From positions 310,001 through 374,000 of the forward strand of contig CAVRDK010000001.1 in assembly GCA_963719855.1 (NCBI GenBank): a DNA stretch of 64,000 nt. The letters run 5' to 3'. The position numbers and the translations under genes are program-made. Position 1 is the stretch's first letter. Each line of letters opens with the position of its first letter. Positions 1 to 10,600 of this stretch are shown piece by piece. This stretch comes from CAIQPV01 sp963719855. Its GTDB lineage: Bacteria; Pseudomonadota; Gammaproteobacteria; Burkholderiales; Gallionellaceae. Under the pieces are notes generated by a model. The model searched no databases and was not told the origin of the DNA. It saw nothing but the letters and a program-made list of their open reading frames with translations.

Positions 1-3000
1 TAAACGAAAAAACTTACCTCAAAACTTTCCTGCCCCCTGCCATTGTCTGGCTGCGGGATTATGACAAGCTGGTGCGTGATGATGTGTTACCGGCGGATGG
101 CTATCTTCAGAAATTAGTGCGCCGTGGTTTAACCTGGGCGATGCTGGCTGAGTTTGGGCAAGACGCGCATGTCGGTAGAACCTTGCCGCGAACCCGAACG
201 GCTGCGGTTGCATTCAATGAAGACTTGCTCAAAGTCGCTTCAATGAATGCGATGCAATCTCTACGCGGCAAAGTGGATGCCTTGCGCGAGGTTTCTCAGG
301 AAGAGGTACTCGTCTTCATGCGTGGATTTTTGGCGCGCATGATGCGGGTGGGGGCGATCTGGGATGAATTTCTGGTGCTTTACGCGAGGCATGGTTGCAA
401 CCTGTATGTTTATAAGAGCAACAGTTCTGCCGAATTCGCGATGCTATCAACGCCACGGACGCCGAGGTATCTGTCGCTTCAGCCCTTCCATAAATGCGAT
501 GCCATTACCGGGGATGAGGCGGTTTTCTATCGCGACTGGGCTTTCAAGTCGCTAGACAAGTTGAATCGCGAGGCTTTTGTTGATGATTCGGTAATCGCTG
601 ATATTTATCGTGTGACGTTGCTGGCGCTTGAAGCTCAGGGGCTGGCACAGGCCGTGGAATCGGAGCAGGCAGGCACCCAGGTTTGGGGGCTGCGCCCTGA
701 GGCGTGTCAGTTGCTGGATGTTTCGGCGGAGTGGCGTTGCGACAAGTGCCACAACTCGCTGGTGGATCATCCTTCGGCACCCATCACGGGAACGGTGTGC
801 AGGCAACTGGGGTGTCGCGGGCATTATGTTGCGCACAAAGGTAGCAACGCACAGTTTTATCGGCAGTTGTATTTGACCGCAGATATCAAACGTATCCTTG
901 CCCGTGAGCATACGGGTTTGCTTGAACGCGGCAAGCGTGAGCAAGTTGAAGCAGACTTCAAGCAGGGCAGGGTGAATGTGCTATCCGCTACGCCAACGCT
1001 GGAAATGGGTATTGATATTGGCGATCTGTCAGCGGTGCTGCTGTGTTCTGTCCCACCCGCACAAGCCAATTATTTACAGCGTGTTGGTCGTGCAGGACGA
1101 AAAACCGGCAATGCTTTTATGACCACGCTGGCAGCCGGTCGCCCGCATGATCTCTATTTCTGGTCAGAACCCAGGGAGATGTTGGCCGGCAACGTGGATA
1201 CGCCGGGCGTTTTCTTGAATGCGTCGGCGGTGTTGGAGCGGCAACTGACCGCATTCACCTTGGATTGCTGGGTGCGTGAGTTCGGCGACAAGGCGAAGGT
1301 GCCATCCAAACTGGCGGACGTGATGGCGGCAATTCGCAATAAGAATCAAGCCCGCTTCCCTTATCCTTGGCTGTCTTACATTGATCAACAGCGCGCCACG
1401 CTGTTGCTTGCCTTCATTGATCTGTTCAAAACCGGAACCGACGGGTTGACGCCTGAAAGTGAGGTTTTTCTTGAAAAGTTCATTGAGGGTAAAGACAGTG
1501 ACGAAGGTTCGCTCTCGTGGAAAATTGTGAATCGGCTGCATGGGTTTTGCAAGGATGTGGATGACCTGAAGGCACGCCGCAAACGGATTGATGCCGAAGT
1601 TGAGCGCATTGAAAAGCTGCCTGCCAAGGGGGAAAGCGATTTGCTTGAGTTAAAGGAAATGCAGAACGAGAGATCAGCCTTAACCAAGCTTATCGCTTCA
1701 ATCAGCGATCGTGATTCGCTTCAGTTCCTGACTGACGAAGGATTGCTACCGAACTACGCATTCCCTGAGCAGGGTGTTCTCCTGCATTCGGTCATTGTGC
1801 GTGATGATAAAAAAGTGGCACAGAATGATGGCGACCGGGTGCTGACATTCGAGTATGAACGGCCCGGTGCGAGTGCGATTACCGAGTTGGCTCTGAACAG
1901 TCATTTTTATGCGGAAGGTCGCAAGGTAAAAATTGATCAGGTGGATGTGTCGCGCGACAAAACGACCAAGTGGCGTTTTTGCCGAAGCTGCTCTTATTCC
2001 GAGCCGGAGTCCGTCGCCAGCGACCATGCCAGTTGCCCGCGCTGTGGCGATACCATGTGGTCGGATGCCGGTCGGGTGCAGAACATGCTGCGCTTGTCCA
2101 AAGTCTATGCGCGGACATTGGAGAGCAAGAGCCGGATTGGTGATGACGCGGATCAACGTGAACGCTGTTTCTACGTGCGTCAGGCCTTGGTGGATGTCAG
2201 CCCGAATGCGGTTCGCCAGGCTTGGGCAATCGAGAGTAAAGACTTTCCCTTTGCGTTTGAGTTTTTGGATCGCGTGCGTTTCCGCGAGATCAACTTTGGC
2301 GAGCAGACCGGGGAAGGTCAACCGATTCAGATTGCGGGTAACGAGGAGCGCAAGCCCGGCTTTGTGATCTGCCCGGAGTGCGGAACGCTGCAACGCAAGC
2401 ACAAAAAAGAAGATGCCTGGAAAAATCATGCTTTGTATTGTTCAAAGCGTAAGCAGCCGGAGGCAGCCACTCAAGAATGTGTTTTTCTCTATCGTGAATT
2501 CGATAGCGAAGGGATTCGCTTGTATCTTCCTGAATCAGTGTTTGGCGGTTCGGAAGATTGCGTGCAGTCATTTATCGCAGCATTGCAGATGGGCTTGGAA
2601 AAGCGCTTCCGGGGTTCGGTGGATCACTTGCGGATTGCACGGGATATTCTGCTGGCACAAGGACAGGAAACGCCGCGCCAGTATCTGGTGATCTACGACA
2701 GCGTGCCGGGTGGCACGGGTTATTTGAAAGAGTTGATGCGGGATGCCAGCCCGTTGTTTGAGGTGTTCAGGCTTGCACTCGATGCACTGAACACCTGCGG
2801 TTGTGTCAGCGACGAAACCAAGGATGGGTGTTACCGTTGCCTGTATGGTTATCACAATAGCTACGAACGTTTGCATGTTTCGCGACGTACAGCGGCCAAG
2901 CTGCTTACCGAGATTGTCGGGCATCAGGACAAACTGAAGCCAATCAAAACTATTGGCGAGGTGGTTGCGAATAACAGTCTCTTCGATAGCGAGCTGGAGC

Positions 3001-4244
3001 GACGCTTCATTGAGGCGTTGCGGCGCAAGCCTGCCGATGGATCGCCACGCTTTGATGTCAAGACAGAAATCGTTCGCGGTAAGCCCGGTTATTTCGTCAA
3101 GGCGGCAGAGAATATTTGGCGCATTGAGCCGCAAGTAGAGCTTGGTTCGGACAAGGGCGTGACGATTTACTGTAAGCCAGATTTTGTGTTCTGGCCTGAT
3201 ACGGCAAGCGGGTGTCTTCCTATCGCGGTGTTTGTGGATGGGTGGAAGTACCATAAGGACAGCATCGGCGATGATATAGCCAAGCGCATGGCGATTGCCC
3301 GCAGTGGAAAATTCACCGTTTGGTCGCTGACCTACGATGACATTGAGATATTTCTTGAGCCGGGAGGAAATATTCCTGAGACCCCTTGGGGGCTGGCTTT
3401 TAAGCAAGGACAGGACTCAAGCCCTGTATATAAGCGATTCGGGATCGATGATAAAAAGAATTTCCATACCATGACTGCGTTCGAGCAGCTTCGAGTACGC
3501 TTGACTGGTTTATCAGATGATCAATTACAGCGCATAGGAATAGTCCTCTCGCTACGTGTCGGTATAGATCCATACAGTTCGGACGATTTCATTGAGCTAA
3601 ATTCCTCGTTTGCGGGACAAGCATTGGAAAATCTACCGGTATTTTCTTGGCCAAAATCACCCGATTTTGGGCGATGCTGGTCGTCAGCAAGCAAACAATT
3701 CCAGATGGCAGTACAAACCAGCAAAGCTGATCTGCAGAGCTTGCCGGGCAATATTGCAAATAAAACGTTTCAGCCCTGCGTGGTGTTGCGTTGGTCGGAT
3801 AACCCCACTGTATCGGATGCAGACCGACGCAGGCTTTGGCAACAATGGTGGCATGCGGCAAACTTGCTTCTGCCACTGGTTAATACTTGGGCCGTGGCGG
3901 ACAACGAGTGCAATATTTCACCTCTATCTGCATCCCCGGTATACCAGGCATCTTCTGGCATGACTGCCGAATGGGAAGAAGCCGCTGCATACGCGGCATC
4001 CGAAGTGCAAGGTTTGATTGCGTCACTATTTGCAGAGGGGGTAGCTGCACCTGTTGTTGGATTTCAACTGCTGGATGTCAGCGGGTGTGTAGTGGCCGAG
4101 TCTGAATTGGCTTGGCCATCAAAAAATGTGGCTGTGCTCTTGGCCGGTTCCGATGGCTCAATATTTGAATCCCATAATTGGAAAGCATTAGTGATAGGTA
4201 CTGAAGGTCTGGACGCAACGTTGCGCGACCTGTTGAGTGAATGA
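1..4244 (+). CDS. DUF1998 (MZB)-type superfamily 2 helicase, 5' end outside window, with PD-(D/E)XK-like tail
   Basis: The reading frame is open from the first codon of the window, so the N-terminal helicase lobe lies upstream. Visible are the second helicase lobe (SATPTLEMGIDIG and QRVGRAGR, about nt 980-1110), Cys pairs that look like zinc sites (CRSC/CPRC near nt 1980-2045 and CPEC...C near 2370-2440), and the DUF1998/MZB cluster (GYHN preceded by DGCYRC, near nt 2820-2855) found in MrfA/YprA-like and DISARM DrmB-like proteins. After it, nt 2975-3350 resembles a Vsr/DUF559 nuclease fold: SELERRFIEAL, then PDFVFW, then AVFVDGWKYH. The last ~250 residues are unrecognised. It is followed after 10 nt by the RelE-UvrD gene, suggesting one operon. 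A nucleic-acid translocase in a defence cluster is likely; the exact system is not recognised. Confidence 0.85.
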   Translation, partial: NEKTYLKTFLPPAIVWLRDYDKLVRDDVLPADGYLQKLVRRGLTWAMLAEFGQDAHVGRTLPRTRTAAVAFNEDLLKVASMNAMQSLRGKVDALREVSQEEVLVFMRGFLARMMRVGAIWDEFLVLYARHGCNLYVYKSNSSAEFAMLSTPRTPRYLSLQPFHKCDAITGDEAVFYRDWAFKSLDKLNREAFVDDSVIADIYRVTLLALEAQGLAQAVESEQAGTQVWGLRPEACQLLDVSAEWRCDKCHNSLVDHPSAPITGTVCRQLGCRGHYVAHKGSNAQFYRQLYLTADIKRILAREHTGLLERGKREQVEADFKQGRVNVLSATPTLEMGIDIGDLSAVLLCSVPPAQANYLQRVGRAGRKTGNAFMTTLAAGRPHDLYFWSEPREMLAGNVDTPGVFLNASAVLERQLTAFTLDCWVREFGDKAKVPSKLADVMAAIRNKNQARFPYPWLSYIDQQRATLLLAFIDLFKTGTDGLTPESEVFLEKFIEGKDSDEGSLSWKIVNRLHGFCKDVDDLKARRKRIDAEVERIEKLPAKGESDLLELKEMQNERSALTKLIASISDRDSLQFLTDEGLLPNYAFPEQGVLLHSVIVRDDKKVAQNDGDRVLTFEYERPGASAITELALNSHFYAEGRKVKIDQVDVSRDKTTKWRFCRSCSYSEPESVASDHASCPRCGDTMWSDAGRVQNMLRLSKVYARTLESKSRIGDDADQRERCFYVRQALVDVSPNAVRQAWAIESKDFPFAFEFLDRVRFREINFGEQTGEGQPIQIAGNEERKPGFVICPECGTLQRKHKKEDAWKNHALYCSKRKQPEAATQECVFLYREFDSEGIRLYLPESVFGGSEDCVQSFIAALQMGLEKRFRGSVDHLRIARDILLAQGQETPRQYLVIYDSVPGGTGYLKELMRDASPLFEVFRLALDALNTCGCVSDETKDGCYRCLYGYHNSYERLHVSRRTAAKLLTEIVGHQDKLKPIKTIGEVVANNSLFDSELERRFIEALRRKPADGSPRFDVKTEIVRGKPGYFVKAAENIWRIEPQVELGSDKGVTIYCKPDFVFWPDTASGCLPIAVFVDGWKYHKDSIGDDIAKRMAIARSGKFTVWSLTYDDIEIFLEPGGNIPETPWGLAFKQGQDSSPVYKRFGIDDKKNFHTMTAFEQLRVRLTGLSDDQLQRIGIVLSLRVGIDPYSSDDFIELNSSFAGQALENLPVFSWPKSPDFGRCWSSASKQFQMAVQTSKADLQSLPGNIANKTFQPCVVLRWSDNPTVSDADRRRLWQQWWHAANLLLPLVNTWAVADNECNISPLSASPVYQASSGMTAEWEEAAAYAASEVQGLIASLFAEGVAAPVVGFQLLDVSGCVVAESELAWPSKNVAVLLAGSDGSIFESHNWKALVIGTEGLDATLRDLLSE

Positions 4245-4254
4245 GGAGGACAAA

Positions 4255-6343
4255 ATGCAGCAGCCGGTAAAAGTAGCAATATCAGATGACTTCTTGTGGT
4301 CTTTTGCTGCCATAGCAAGGGACCGGCAGCAGGCCGCAATTAAATTCTTAGCTCAGTTCCGCAAAAATCCTGCGTCACCAGGAATTAACTACGAGAAAAT
4401 TCAGAGCGCTGCTGACCCCAATATGCGTTCTGTACGGATTGACCAGAACTATCGCGGCATTGTTCTAAAGCCCGATGCGGGGAATGTCTATTGCCTGCTT
4501 TGGATCGATCGTCATGATGATGCATATGAGTGGGCGCGGACGCATAAGGTTGCCATTAATCCTGAAATTGGAAATATCCAGATATTTTCATCGACCCACG
4601 AGCAAGCTGTTGAAGTGCCACTGCCTTCCCTTGGCCGTAACGATTTATTCGCCCAATTGAAAGATCGAGAGCTCCTTCGATTGGGGGTTCCTGCTGAATC
4701 TTTGCCTATCGTGCGAGCGATAAGCTCTGAGGACGAGTTGAATGACTTGCAGAAGCGATTACCCGATGATGCTTTCGAGGCTTTGTTTTTCTTTGTGGCC
4801 GGTGAGAGCTACGATGATCTGATCCGCGAACGGGAAGCGCCAGAAAAAGTCGATACCGAGGATTTTGCCGAGGCACTGAACCGCGACACTACGAAGCGGC
4901 ATTTCGTGGTGATTACTGATGACAGCGATCTGGAAGCGTTATTGGCTGCGCCGCTCGCTAGTTGGCGGGTTTTCTTGCACCCCTCACAGCGCAAGTTGAT
5001 CGAGCGCGACTGGAATGGTGCGGTTCGCGTTCTTGGCGGCGCGGGCACAGGCAAGACGGTGGTGGCGATGCACCGCGCAGTATGGCTTGCCCGTAAGCTA
5101 AAGGACATTCCCGGCAAACCCGTTCTTTTCACAACCTTCACCCGTACCCTGGCTGACGATATCAAAACGCAGATTGCGATGATTGCTTCGCCAGCAGAAC
5201 GCGAGCGAATTGAAGTCGTGAATATGGATCAATGGGCATCAGCGTTGTTACGACGTTTTGGTTATCGCCAGGAACTTTTGTTCGATGAAAAAAAGCGTAA
5301 GGATTTTTGGGCCAGGGCATTAACGCGTAAGCCTGAGGGTATCGAATATCTTGATTCATTTTATCGAGCTGAATTCGAGCGTGTCGTACTTCCGCAAGGC
5401 TGTGAGACCGCCGAAGATTATATGAAGGCAAGCCGAATGGGGCGGGGTGTTCAGCTTAGTCGTCCTCAACGAGGATTGATGTGGCCAGTATTTGCTGAGT
5501 ACCGGTTTCAACTTCGAGAAGCCAATTTTCGTGCAGCCCGAGGAAGCTTATCGGGATGCGCTTGCCTTGTTAAAGAACAAGGGAGAATCGTTGGGGATTC
5601 ATTCCGTTGTGGTGGATGAAACTCAAGATTTAAGCGCTGCAGCACTTTCATTGTTGCGTGCGGCTGTTGAATCGGGTGTGAATGATTTATTTATTGTAGG
5701 TGATGCGCACCAGCGAATTTATCGCCACAAAGTAATCCTATCCAAGGTCGGCATCGATATTAAAGGACGTGGACGCCGACTCAAGATTAACTATCGTACC
5801 ACGGACGAAATTCGTCTTTGGGCTACTGCCAGACTAGCCAACTGTTCTATTGATGACCTTGATGGTCAGCCTGACACCTTAGTGGGTTACCGTTCACTGA
5901 CGCATGGTACTAAACCTGAAGAAATTTCAAACCATTCCCGCGAAGCCGAGCGCAAGTCAATCTTGGCTACTCTGGATCACCTGAATGAAGAAGGCTTTTC
6001 TCAACGAAGTATTTGCATCGTTGTCAGAACCAACGCTGAAGCAACTGAATATGCCAACTGGCTAGTTGCAGAGGGTAAGGTAGCGCTCAAGTTGGATAAG
6101 AACACAGGTGATGACCAGGATAGCCCAGGTGTCCGCGTTGCAACCATGCACAGAGTTAAGGGGCTTGAGTTCGATGCGGTAATTATTGCCGGATACCGAA
6201 ATCCAGAATATTACGCAAATGCATTTGCTGAAGATAACGATGCTGGTGTTCTAGTGGACGCGCTGACCAATGAGCGATGCCTTTTACATGTTGCTGCAAC
6301 GAGGGCAAAGAGATATTTGTTGGTTTCAACGATTGTGGATTAG
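4255..6343 (+). pseudogene. RelE/ParE-like domain fused to UvrD/Rep-family helicase, frameshifted at TTTT 5526-5529
   Basis: The ATG at 4255 is preferred over an upstream GTG at 4237 because AGGAGG ends 5 nt before it. Residues 1-105 resemble the RelE/ParE toxin fold (RSVRIDQNYRGIV, then LLWIDRHDDAYEWA). A superfamily 1 helicase follows, with Walker A LGGAGTGKTVVAMH, Walker B VVVDETQDLS, motif III GDAHQRIYRHK, and motifs V/VI MHRVKGLEFDAVI and HVAATRAKR. The 5' part is in one frame to 5619 and the 3' part in another. Deleting one T from the run at 5526-5529 joins them as REANFVQPEEAYRDA, giving one full helicase of about 695 residues. The shift is probably a sequencing error. The gene sits between a DUF1998 helicase and an SbcCD-like pair. 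Confidence 0.8.
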
Positions 6344-6365
6344 TGTCGTCTGACAGGAGCGAATT

Positions 6366-7631
6366 GTGCGTTTTATACATTGTGCCGACCTTCATCTTGA
6401 CAGTCCGCTGCGGGGCTTGGAACGCTACGAGGGCGCGCCAGTTAAAGACATGCGCGAGGCAACGCGCCGCTCGCTTATCAACATCATTGATCTCGCTCTG
6501 GAGAGAGAGGTAGATTTTGTCCTGATAGCGGGAGACGTGTTCGATGGCGATTTGCTCGACTTTAATGCCGGGCTATTTTTTGCAAATCAACTTCGCCGTC
6601 TCGCTGATGCCAATATCCTTGCTTTCATCGTCCGTGGCAATCACGACGCCATGAGCAAGATTTCGAAGGCCGTGCCATTGCCGAAAAATGTGCATGTGTT
6701 CAAATCGTCAAAGCCTGAGACAATTGTTGATAAGAATATTGGCTTTGCAATTCACGGTCAGAGCTTTGCTACTGGAGTGGTCACGGATGATCTTTCTGCC
6801 CAGTATCCTGACGCACACTCTGGACTCCTTAACATTGGACTGCTGCACACGGCACTCGCTGGCCGCGAGGGCCACGAACCCTATGCACCTACAACTCCTG
6901 AACGGCTTGTCGGTAAGGGCTACCACTACTGGGCGCTTGGTCATGTCCATCAGCGAGAGGTTGTGCGCGAAAATCCGTGGATCGTATTCCCGGGAAATAC
7001 CCAAGGAAGACACGCACGCGAACTTGGAGAGAAAGGCTGCATGGTTGTGGAAGGAGATGCTGAGGATGGCATTCGTTCTGTCGAGTTCGTTGCGACGGAT
7101 GTGGCGCGCTGGCAGCTCCTGACGATTGATGCTACTGAAATTGCAACCCTGGACGATCTTCAGGAGTCAGTTCAGCAAGCAGTGCGAAGCGCTGTGCTTG
7201 AATCCGGTGACCGACTGCTGGCGTTGCGGCTCTCAATAATCGGGCGAACATCGTTGCACGGCATGCTTGCCGGTAGCTTGGAAAGTTTCAGGGCAGATGT
7301 TTGCGCATGGATGAACGAAGCCTCAGGCGGCGCGGCTTGGCTGGAAAAGATTAAGCTTTCCGTGTCGGCTCCACTCGACCTTGCCGCTTTGGCAAAACGA
7401 GACGATCCATTCGGCATGTTGTTGAAGAGGCTTGATGAGCTTGCTGCCAATCCAGAAGCATTGGCGATTTTGGCGGAATCAGCTCTGTCGGAACTTGAGC
7501 AAAAAATTCCAGCCGAGTTGCGCGAGCGTGATTCGTCGCTGAAACCTCTTTCAGATGAGGTTTGCGTCGAGGCACTGGCAGCGGCGCGCGAACGGCTGCT
7601 AGCCTCAATTTCTCTTGAGGGTGAGCAATGA
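6366..7631 (+). CDS. SbcD/YhaO-like metallophosphoesterase (DNA exonuclease subunit)
   Basis: This 421-residue protein begins with the calcineurin-like phosphoesterase motifs in order: HCADLHLD (residues 5-12), AGDVFDGD, RGNHDA, a lone LLHTA histidine and LGHVHQRE, which together bind two metal ions. In SbcD/Mre11/YhaO this fold is the nuclease partner of an SMC-like ATPase. The GTG start at 6366 has CAGGAG upstream. The stop overlaps the ATG of the next gene (7628) by 4 nt, implying translational coupling with the SMC-like protein. The C-terminal half is less conserved and probably binds the ATPase. It could be a housekeeping-type repair nuclease, but its position after two helicases argues for a defence complex. 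Confidence 0.9.
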   Translation: MRFIHCADLHLDSPLRGLERYEGAPVKDMREATRRSLINIIDLALEREVDFVLIAGDVFDGDLLDFNAGLFFANQLRRLADANILAFIVRGNHDAMSKISKAVPLPKNVHVFKSSKPETIVDKNIGFAIHGQSFATGVVTDDLSAQYPDAHSGLLNIGLLHTALAGREGHEPYAPTTPERLVGKGYHYWALGHVHQREVVRENPWIVFPGNTQGRHARELGEKGCMVVEGDAEDGIRSVEFVATDVARWQLLTIDATEIATLDDLQESVQQAVRSAVLESGDRLLALRLSIIGRTSLHGMLAGSLESFRADVCAWMNEASGGAAWLEKIKLSVSAPLDLAALAKRDDPFGMLLKRLDELAANPEALAILAESALSELEQKIPAELRERDSSLKPLSDEVCVEALAAARERLLASISLEGEQ

Positions 7632-10600
7632 GAATCGCACAACTCGATCTGAAGGCATTCGGTCACTTTACTGATCGCCGCATCGCTTTCGATGCGGGAA
7701 CTGATTTCCATATTGCTTATGGCCCCAACGAAGCGGGGAAAACGACAATTTCCCGCGCTTTAAAAGCTGCGCTGTTCGGCGTTCCTGAGCGGACAACCGA
7801 TAATCATTTACACGCCAATCCCAACCTGCGTGTTGGTGTCGTGCTGGAGTTGAGCAACAGTGAATGGCTTGCAGCCATGCGGCGCAAGGCGCGCAAGAAT
7901 AGCTTGATCAAATACGACCCGCTGACTGGCGAGGAACTCGGCGAGGCGATACCCGACGAGGTGCTGACTGCATGGATGGGAGGTCTGACGGAAGGTCTTT
8001 ACACTTCAATGTTTGGCCTTGACCACGACGAGTTGGTCGCCGGGGGAAAGGCATTGAGCGAGGGGAAGGGGGAACTTGGGCAAAGTTTGTTCGAGGCCGG
8101 AGCGGGACTTTCTTCGGTCAGAGCTCTGCGCGAGCGTCTTGCGAAGGAAGCTGATGATTTGTTCCGACCTCGTGCATCGAGTTCGGCTATCCACAAGGTA
8201 TTGGAGCAATACAGTGAGGCGCGCAAGGAAGCCAAGGCAACACAGACCAAACCGGCTGAATGGGAGTCGCTGCGAAACGTAACTGAAGAGGCGAGGGCTG
8301 CTTATGATGCGGCACGATCGCAGCAAGAGGTACTTCAGCGAGAGGCTCGCCGACTTGAGCGTCTGGCGGCCGTTCTGCCTGATGTTGCGTCGCGGTCGCT
8401 TGCATTGGAGCGACTTGCCATTTTGGGCGAGGTGACGAAATTATTTCCTGATGCCTCATCCCAGCGTATGAAGGCAGAAACACAATTGCGGCAGGCAGAA
8501 CAAACCGGCAGGGATGCAGCGGACAATATGGCAAGGTTGCAGACAGAGCTGGATGCCATCGAACTGCCACAAACAATCTTGGACGAAAGTGGGTCGATTG
8601 AATCTCTCTATTTCACGCTTGAAACTTTCAGAGCTGCACGCGATGCAGCCGTGAGCGCAATGGGCAGAATAGAGCAGGCCGACTCTCAACTCGACTTTTT
8701 ACTGTCAGCGATTGGTGAGTCCCGGCAGGATAACCTGCGTTCGTTAATTCCGAGCGCGACCTTGCGCGCCAGAGTTCAGAGTCTGGTCACCAAAGGAGCT
8801 ACCCTCCAGGCTGAGATGAACGCGGCTACCCGGCAGACCGCAACAACAAAAAATGAACTAGCCGAGCTAAACGCCGAGTTGTCCGATTTGGGGCTACAGG
8901 ATGTGCCTGCTTCAGTGGCCGATGCTATCAGTGTGTTTGAGGCTCAAGGAAATTCAGAATCAAAAGCTGAGGAATTAACCCGGCAAGCTGCAAACATGGA
9001 AGCTGGCTTGGTTCGCGAAGCAACTAAGCTCGCGGACAGAACCATGGAGTCACTCGTTTCGATGGGGGTTCCATTGGCGGCAGAACTTCAGCACTTCCGC
9101 TCTGCCCGTGAAGAACTCGAAACGAGGAAACAACTCCTCCGAGACAAGATAGAGGGCATCGAAAACGACATCGCAACGGTGAACGGTGAGCTGGAAGGAC
9201 TTATGCAGCAAGGCGAGGTTCCTACAGCCGAACATCTTGCTGAGCAGCGCGGCCTTCGCGAAAGCCTGTGGCAGAAGATCCGCAGCAAGGTGTTTCCCGC
9301 ACCAAACGAGCGTCAAATGGAAGAGCACCTTCCGACGGCAGCCGAATACGAGTTTTCAGTTCAGGCTGCTGACGTTACTGCCGATAGCCGATTTGCAGAT
9401 GCTGCACGGGTATCGCAGCACTCGGAACTGGTTAAGCGTCAGGCACAGATGCGCAATACCATTGAACTGGAACGAACACGTTTGGAAACGGTAGGCAGGG
9501 AAACAAACGAACTGAAGTTGCAGTGGCAGGCACTCATCGATAAGTATGGCCTGCCTTCAATCGGTGTTGCTGAGATGACGGATTGGCTGAATAAGCGCGA
9601 ACTCTTCTTGCAGCGCTACCAAGCCTATGTGGATGTTAAACATCAGGCGAGCATGGCCGACGAGCGGACTTTGATGATGCGCGCTAGTCTATCGTTGGCA
9701 ATGTCCGAGGCAGGACTGCCAGCTTGTGGTGAGAACGAGACCCTCGCTCAAGTAATAGGTCGGGCAAGATCTTTTGTTGACCATGCGAACAAAGCCGCTG
9801 CCAGCCAAAAGCTGCTCGCCAGAAAGAAAAATAGTGCCGAGAAAAAGCTCGCCGATGCCGATGAGCAGACCGATGAATCCAGGAAACTACTGGAAGAATG
9901 GAAAGTTAGTTGGAGTGAATCCATGCAGGCAATTCGGCTCACCTCTGATGCCGTGGGGGAGGAAGCTAACGCAAGACTTGGTCAGTTCGAGGATTTCGAG
10001 GATGCTCTTGATATACACGATACGGCTCGCAATGAACTCACTGCGACACAAGCAACAGTGACGCGGGTTGAGGAGGAAGCTGCACGTCTTTGTGATGCGA
10101 TACAGTATGATCGTGCGAATAGGTCAGCCGATGCTGTGGCTGAAACACTTTATGAGCGGCTGACAGAAGGGAAGATGCTTGCACAGCGTCGCAAGTCACT
10201 TGAGGAAAGAATTAAGGAGGCAGGAAAAGCTTCTACTCAGGCGGAGCAGACAATACTGCAGGCGAATCAGGAGTTGGCTAACTTAAAATTGGCCGCTGGA
10301 TGCGAAACGATTGCAGAACTAATTGATGCTGAAAATCAGAGTGCCGAATATCTGAAGCTGGAAAGTGAAATTGATGCTGTCGAGGAAAGGCTGGTGACGG
10401 CCTCGGCACTTCCGCTTAAGGAATTGTTAGCTCAAGCCGCCGGACAAGATTTGGCATTGGTTAAGGCATCGCTGGAGCGAACAGTTGGAGACCTTCATGC
10501 ATGCACTCCGCAAGTTGAAGAGCGGCACGGGAAGTTGATCGAGGCAGAGGCGGCACTTGGCAAGGTTGATGGCGATGCGGTTGCGGCCGATGCGGAACAA

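Noticed and set aside
2568..3407. Long minus-strand frame inside the DUF1998 helicase gene
   Set aside because: It lies wholly antisense to strongly conserved helicase and nuclease motifs and shows no family features; a shadow of the + strand gene.
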